From contig NW_023503371.1 of the NCBI RefSeq assembly GCF_014529535.1, forward strand, positions 124,001 to 188,000: a stretch of DNA of 64,000 nt, written 5' to 3'. This DNA comes from Bradysia coprophila. Its lineage: Eukaryota > Arthropoda > Insecta > Diptera > Sciaridae. The position numbers and the translations under genes are program-made. Shown here piece after piece: positions 58,040 through 64,000 of this stretch. The stretch's first letter is position 1. Each line of letters opens with the position of its first letter. The notes beneath the pieces were generated by a model, which did no database searches, was not told the DNA's origin, and worked only from the letters and a program-made list of their open reading frames with translations.

Positions 58040-59569
58040 GATGGACGGGACATTTCAATCGTAATGAAAGTTTTGAATATGCTCTCAGCGATATTCAAAC
58101 AACATAAAAATTGTGTGACGTTCGTTGTAATGTGGACAGTTTGTATAAAATAAAATAACCGTGAAAACGCAAATTTTCTGTTTTCCAATTTTTCTATTAA
58201 TCATTCCATGGAAAATTCTTCATGCGAAACTACAAATTTGAAAGGTAAACAAGAATCCTATCGCGATATGAAGGAAAAAATTTGAGGACATAAAGCAAAT
58301 TAGGTGAGCTTGAATATAGTCATACTACTGCTTGTGTCATGAAATTTTCTTTTTGTACAGGGCAGACCCGAGATTAATAATTGACCATTATAAACGACCA
58401 ATGTATGTCTGTTTATCTATTTCTCTATTAGTCGGTCACAAATTGCGATCACTGTGATCACATTTAATTATTGGGTAATTTATGTTAAAAATTTGTGTTT
58501 AACTAGGTCCCACCTGTTGGGTGGGTCACATCCCTTGACTGTTTGTCTGAGCTTCTCAAAAGTATTTTTATTGGCAATGATTTATTGATTCATTTCAATG
58601 AAATGTAATTTTGTATGTTGATGGCCACAAAAGTCTCTCATTGATGATTTAATTCTGTTCAGTTTCACTGAAAATCTTCGAAACTTTGTATATAAAATGC
58701 CATGGTAAAAAATGACGTATGTTTTCAATAAAATTTGAACTCGCTTCGCTCTGGCCGCAAACTTCTATTTATTCGGTTTTGTTTACAAGGCAAAGTCACC
58801 TAAGAAGAAAAATACTATTGAAATTGATACAAAAATTCTGTTGGCAACATCAGCTTGTTCGTTAGACCAACATAATCTATCTTAGAACCTAACCTCATAT
58901 CAGGAATTAATTCCATTCTCCACCAAACATTTTTTTAAAAATCGGTTGAGAATTACTCCAGTTGTCGTGTTAACAAAAAGCAGAAAAGGCTTCTTTCGAG
59001 AACTACCACCAGATGGTTGAACCTATACCACCCATGTTTGAACTTAACCTGAGGATTTCAATACTTCGTCAAATAAAAACAAGTTTTTGAAAATCGGTTG
59101 AACCTTGCTCCAGTTATCGTGTTAACAAAGAGCAGAAAAGCCTTCTTTCGAGAACTACTACAAGATGGTTGAACCGATATCGCCCCTTTTCGAACTTGTC
59201 TTGAGGATTTCAATACTTCGTCGATTAAAAAAAAGTTTTTGAAAATCGGTTGAGATTTGCTCAAGTCGTGTTAACAAAGGGCACAAAATATTAACATTTA
59301 ACGTTTTTTCATCACATTTCCATACATTTTCAATCATAGTGAACGTGTTACGTACGGTGTATTTTCTTTTGTAAAACCCATGACTTACAGTCAAGGGAAT
59401 TAGTTATTTTTGGATCGAGGTGGGTGGGGGAACGAGAGTTCATGAAAAATTCGGGCAGTTGGACATTGTATTTGAATTAGGGTTTTAGGTTTATCTCTGG
59501 ACCTATGTTAGATAGAATATTGGTTTCTTCGGCAAAGTCTTTTGTTTAGAATTACGTAGAATAGCTCTA
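58040..59569. other. spacer downstream of the chromodomain gene
   Basis: AATAAAATA-like polyadenylation signals occur at about 58147. A 152-bp tandem repeat lies at 58931-59290. No exon is recognised. Confidence 0.5.
58931..59290. repeat. 152-bp tandem repeat, about 2.3 units
   Basis: ATCGGTTGA recurs at 58941, 59093 and 59245, and the whole unit (CCAGTTGTCGTGTTAACAAA, CTTCTTTCGAGAACTAC, GAGGATTTCAATACTTCGTC) repeats with about 10 percent divergence. Confidence 0.85.
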
Positions 59570-60446
59570 GAAACTCATTTTACACAAAGGCGAAGAATTA
59601 AATTGAATAGTAACCAAAGGTGTATGTCCTTCTAGAATTTGTTAGTAGGACGACCTATGTGCAAAAATACACATGCATGACATGTTTCGTTATAAAGCTT
59701 AGACTTCACTTCAGGCTAACTAATTAACATAACTTGTTCAATTCGACTGTACTAGTTCACCCAGGGTAACTATTTTTACAAAATCAAACTTTTATCAAAA
59801 ATGCTGCAAAATTTTAATAAGTCACTGAACTTTGTTTATGTTTTTCTTTCCACTGGATCTAGGCGTTACCACCGAAATTTCCTCTTTAAAACATCTTAAA
59901 GCTACAACAAACACTACAACGGTATTGTAATATATTCTTCTCGTCATGATGAATTAATGCTTAGTTTCCTCTTACCAAAAAAAGTACTCCGTGTGAGAGA
60001 CAAAATTGAATCTTTTCAATTTTTCTTTGTTTATTTGACAGTTTGCTCTCTAACGGCTCTCTCACGGAGTACTTTTTTTAAGTGGAATGGGCACAACATT
60101 TCCGTACCTAATTTCCGTTTCCTGGTATAGGTAGCTCTTGCCACTTGGTTAGTACGGTGTATCAATTTTTTATACTTAAAAATTCGCATCCAGCCCAGCT
60201 GATCTAACTGCTTCGTTACTTTTTCCAATCCGACTAATTTTGAATATCGCTCAGCCGTTTGAATGTATTTTTGGAGTATCATAAATTGAGGGATGCTACT
60301 GCTACGACAAAGAATCTCAATTTAATATAAAAACTGTCTGTACGGTATGCACTTTCCTTCACCTCTCCAATGATACCTTACATCGTATGCAGTAACATGG
60401 TAAGTGTACTTTTAGAAGCGAATTACCGGAGCAGCAGCACCCTAAG
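59570..60446 (-). repeat. duplicated block, inverted and permuted (B-A on the minus strand)
   Basis: The plus strand reads complement-A (59570-59797, 228 bp) then complement-B (59812-60446, 635 bp). Thus on the minus strand the order is B then A, whereas the first copy is A then B. The junction here contains AAAATTTTGCAGCATTTTT; the inverse of this 19-mer precedes A in the first copy. The second 83-codon ORF is at 60031-60282. Confidence 0.88.
60031..60282 (-). CDS. 83-codon ORF, second copy, function unknown
   Basis: Its translation is identical to that of 56948-57199. See that entry; coding status is doubtful. Confidence 0.25.
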   Translation of the reverse strand: MILQKYIQTAERYSKLVGLEKVTKQLDQLGWMRIFKYKKLIHRTNQVARATYTRKRKLGTEMLCPFHLKKVLRERAVREQTVK

Positions 60447-62655
60447 GGTGTTTTTGTGGCTCATCACTTCATCTTAGTGAAAAGTTTCTAACGGTATCAC
60501 CGACGTCAAGGTCATTTTCGATTTAAACGAATTGATTATATTATGAAATTCTGCCAAAAACTTTCCGGCAATTCGCGACCGAAGCAAGTAATTTTTTTGC
60601 AAACTAACGCTCAAACTACATCGGCTCGGTAAAGGCAATGTTCCAACAGGTGAACACCGAACGTGACAGAGTTCATTTATGAAAATTCCAATTACAAATT
60701 TGATAGTTGAATTGTAAGGGACATAAACATGGGATGTTGGATTTGAAATAACTGCAAACTCTAACCTCAGTAAAATCTGTCATTTAAGTTTCAAAAAAGA
60801 ACTCAAAACTACTTGGAATACTAACAGGAATCTACTCTTTTAAAGTCAAATAAGACAAACAAGTCGAATTTCTTTTTGGGCTTTTCGTGTGCTCTGATTT
60901 CGTGGAAGATTGCCTTTTCTAACGAACCAAGGAAGAAGGAACAAGTAGAAACATTTAGACTTCGTCTCCGCAGGACAGTCACTTCAATGGCCATACTAAA
61001 GCTATCACGTTTGTTTCCGGTATCAATAGACACTTTTGAGTGGCTTACTAATTAAGATTGATGCTATCACGTTCAATGCGAAGAAGGAGGACTGAGACTG
61101 TCGGAATAAATTTATTGTCATTTTTTCCCGCTATAATTATTCTTCAAATAGACGTACTGTGTGTCAGATTTTCTAATAAAAAGTATATTCGTCGAGTTTG
61201 TACTCACGTGTGTTTGGTATCATTGGAAAGGAGAGAGCTGTAGTAACGAGGTCTGATAGGTTTTTCTTTTTTTAGTGGCTTTATGGCGGCAAAGGAGCCC
61301 TTGGAAGTTTTCCGACGTAGTCAAATTTCCTCAATTTCTTGTCACAACCTTGGACAGCGACGACCAACGGCTTCCGCAGTATCGTTGGACTATCCTGGTA
61401 GACTACTCTCTACATTGTCAAACTTTTTTTGGCCGCTGCTGTCCAAGAGATTCCGAAATCGAAAACCAAAAAAATTGTTCCACTAAATTGTCAGGGAAGA
61501 CTAACGATTCTGTAGAGCCATCGATCATACGGATCTGATGTGGCTTGAATCTCAGTTGTTCGATACCTTGGCAAATTAATTCTTAAAAGGCGAAAGTTTT
61601 CCATAATTTTCGATTGAAGATGATTTGCATTCCGGTGGATCTTAGCATCTCTTTAAGCTAGATGTTGATATAAATAAGAAAATGAATGAAAGACCATGAA
61701 AGGTTTTTTTTTCTTTTCTTTTTTTGACCATTTTTATTTGACTCTCACTTAGACGAATGCCGTCCAATTAGAAGTTACAACTCTAAATTATTTGCCCATT
61801 TATATCTTATCAGTCATACAAAAATTCATTTATTAAACCTAGTGGATGTTAAAGTTATTTTGTTGTAGTATAAAAAACACATTTTCTTTTGCAACTATTT
61901 TTTTCTCGTTTTTTTTGTTTGTTTCTTCTTCTCATCCTTTCTATTCTACCCCATCAAAAACGGAGTTATAATTATTACATCACTTCTAAGTTAAATCAAC
62001 ACGAAAAGAAACAAAGAAAGAAAATAATTACACAAAATCACACAGAGCCCTCACATAGTCATTCATGTGTTTGTAAAATAGTAAACGTACTTTGTGAACG
62101 TACCAAAAAAAAATGCAGAAGTTACGGATCCAAGTGGATATGGTGCTACCATCCCAAAAACAAATAAATTGTGTTACGTGTGATCAGTAGGGGAAAAATA
62201 TTTACCACAAAATCCCGAAAAGAAAATTGTTTTCCGCGTACTTTCGATTGAGAATAAAATTTCATATCCACAAGGAATTGGAAATTTTTTAGTGTTTTGT
62301 GTGTGCTTGGTCTTTGTAATGTGTTTCATAGGTGTATTACCAAGATGGGAATTTTTAATTCCATTTTGATTCAGAACAAATATTTTTTGTTTTTCTTTAT
62401 ATCCCGCGTTTGTATCTGTGGTAGCAGTTTTGTTTAAGTTTTATTTACAGAATTTGCGATGTGAAATCAAGTAAATCAAACGAATTTAATTCATTTAACG
62501 ATCAACGCTTCATTTTTCTTCATTTTTAACGGAGACATTTTGTTTGCTTGAATGATTTTATCAAATTTAAAAAAAAAAAACGGAAAAGAAAAAGTCAATT
62601 GGCGCCGACAAAAAAACAAAACAAAAAAGATCGGAAAACTAAATGAATTGAACAT
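60447..62655. other. spacer upstream of calreticulin 3' end
   Basis: No recognised exon. Two overlapping frames at 61275-61540 have no domain or codon signature I trust. The last several hundred bases before 62656 are probably calreticulin 3' UTR, AT-rich with T and A runs. Confidence 0.45.
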
Positions 62656-63830
62656 TTACAATTCATCGTGTTCCGATTCTGTTTCCTCAACTTCACCGGG
62701 TGTTACATTGTTATCATCCTCATCATCCTCATCTTCGTCATCATCATCTTTGCTACTTTCGGCGCTCTTTGCTTCGGCTTCGGCCTTCTTACGTTCCTCT
62801 TCGTCTTGAGCGTCTTTCATTTTCTTTTCACCCTCTTGTGTTGCCTTGGCAGTAGCTGCAGCTTTGCTGGCTGTTGCCAGATCATCGGTGATCAAGAAAT
62901 TGTCGAAAATGGTGCCCGATTTCACTTGCCACAAGTCCAAACCGACCGTACACACTTCTTCGCGTAGATACAATGATGAATCGGCTTGATATTCTGGATT
63001 GTCAATTTCTGGATGTTCCCATACACCTTTGTAGTCTGGATTGTCGATCTGTTCGGACGGGAAAAAAAGCGTTTCATGAATAAGTCCGTTCAGTTAAGAT
63101 AGATTTCGTGTCTTAGACTTACTTGTTTTGGTGCCCATTCGCCCTTATAATCTGGATTATCAATCATTGGTGGTTCCCATTCGCCGTCCATTTCATCGTC
63201 CCAATCTTCTGGTTTCGATGCATCTGGATCTGGGATGTGTTCTGGCTTGTCCCAATCTTCTGGTTTCTTGTCATCTGGATCGGCAATGGTTGGCTAAAGA
63301 AAGAAAAACACCGTCAGCACCTCAACGATCATCGTTAAATTTTCATTTTCATCTTACTCTTTCGTCCCAGTTGTCTGGTTTCGATGCACTTGGATCCTTG
63401 ATTTTCTTTGGTGCCAAAAAGTCCCAATCATCTTCCAAGTTACCGGATTCAACCTTTTCATTATCGATCAACACTTCGTATGTGTTGTCTGGTTGAACGA
63501 CCAATGTGTAGAAATGTGTGAATACGTCGTCTTTGCAACGGATCTCCTTGTTGATCAAATGATTTTTGCCCTTGTAACTGAAGATGACATGTACTTTCTT
63601 GGTGCCGGGTCCGCAAATGTCCGGTCCGAACATAAGAAGATATGGACTTTCGCCGTGCATGTCCTTTTGGTCCAACGAACAATCGAATACTTTCAAGTAA
63701 CCGCCACCGCAATCGATGTTTTGTTCATGTTTCACGGAGAATTGGACTACCAAAGGCTTATCCTTGTTGCTGAATGGTTTGAATTTGTGAGACAGAGCAT
63801 AGAAACGGGCATCTTCGGATGTTTGTAAAC
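62656..63830 (-). CDS. Calr: calreticulin, 3' exons (5' end outside the window)
   Basis: Calcium-binding lectin chaperone of the ER lumen that folds glycoproteins together with ERp57-type partners. Three minus-strand exons are visible: 63830-63357, 63293-63123 and 63048-62656, with introns of 63 and 74 bp. The first visible codons read [12 protein letters not shown] (globular N-domain, about residue 60 of the family); the lectin core follows with CGGGYLKVF and [10 protein letters not shown]. The P-domain has three [15 protein letters not shown]-type repeats, then three [14 protein letters not shown] repeats. The C-domain is highly acidic ([12 protein letters not shown]) and ends in the ER retrieval signal HDEL. 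The acceptor TTTCTAG|GTTTAC begins the first visible exon; signal peptide and first exon(s) lie beyond 64000. It appears functional. Confidence 0.96.
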
Positions 63831-64000
63831 CTAGAAATTCGAAAATATCGAAATTAGTATAATGCGGTTGTCTACAGGGAATTGCTTAATTCGACGGTAG
63901 TGAAAATTGTGTTTCATTTTCCAACGGGCTAAAGCAACAGTCGGAACAATGCTTCAGTTCAACCGTTGAATTGAAATTTATGTTGGAGTTTCACTAAAGA
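63831..64000 (-). other. calreticulin upstream intron
   Basis: No coding match to the expected N-terminal exon is found here, so the window edge falls within the intron. Confidence 0.6.

Noticed and set aside
58931-59290. Minus-strand ORFs at 59058-59394 as a gene
   Set aside because: They span a tandem repeat and show no domain or splice support.
61275-61540. Two overlapping ORFs (87 and 67 aa)
   Set aside because: Two different frames overlap over the same bases, neither with a recognisable motif; left unannotated.
62552-62967. Serine-run and phenylalanine-rich plus-strand ORFs
   Set aside because: They are antisense to the acidic C-domain of calreticulin.
63123-63828. Plus-strand frames over calreticulin (for example the tryptophan-rich one)
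   Set aside because: They are antisense translation of the P-domain repeats and lectin core.

Overview
The window is eukaryotic and almost certainly from an insect, most likely a dipteran; a nematoceran such as a fungus gnat or midge is possible, but I cannot name the species. The reasons are short introns (57-77 bp) with GT/AG borders, AT-rich spacers, a divergent ionotropic receptor (IR) tandem pair, an alpha-esterase-type carboxylesterase, a neprilysin-like M13 peptidase, an HDEL calreticulin, insect-type non-LTR retrotransposons and very many foldback/TIR elements. Genes occupy a minority of the sequence. Most of the rest is transposon-derived or anonymous AT-rich DNA.

Layout. 1-2570: spacer with short TIR and hairpin repeats. 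2571-11444: two tandem IR genes. The first carries a nonsense codon. The second is open over three exons (646 aa) and holds a complete antisense carboxylesterase gene (8504-10277) inside its first intron; the esterase has one frameshift in an A7 run. 12171-17450: a decayed LINE split by a nest of DNA elements, each level bounded by its own terminal repeats and target-site duplication (TSD). 17451-24106: gene desert with hairpins. 24107-26983 (-): M13 metallopeptidase in a single exon. 26984-32861: spacer with a minisatellite, two small signal-peptide ORFs (31207-31479, 31700-31990) and a TIR element carrying tRNA-like A/B boxes. 32862-33994 (-): four-exon short-chain dehydrogenase. 34821-35605: hairpin repeats, one in a 209-bp tandem duplication. 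35841-39759: a large foldback element entered by a 5'-truncated RT/RNase H LINE with a perfect 14-bp TSD. 39760-48887: repeat-rich spacer with a reverse transcriptase remnant. 48888-49931 (+): five-exon hydroxypyruvate isomerase (Gip-like). 50779-51751 (-): three-exon secreted acidic repeat protein of unknown family. 52822-56180: composite element ended by inverted arrays of an AGCAAATTTATT motif. 56558-60446: two near-identical 0.86-kb blocks, inverted and circularly permuted relative to each other, on either side of an intronless HP1-like chromodomain gene (57719-58039). 62656-63830 (-): 3' exons of calreticulin, whose 5' end lies beyond the window.

The genes are a patchwork of unrelated functions (chemosensation, ester hydrolysis, peptide processing, redox, sugar isomerisation, ER chaperoning, chromatin) with no shared pathway. 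The more unusual content is the mobile-element architecture: nested insertions with exact TSDs, several foldback families sharing a C(TTCG)G loop, and the permuted inverted duplication around the chromodomain gene. All exon models were assembled by eye from reading frame, splice consensus and family similarity; no alignment or expression data were available.
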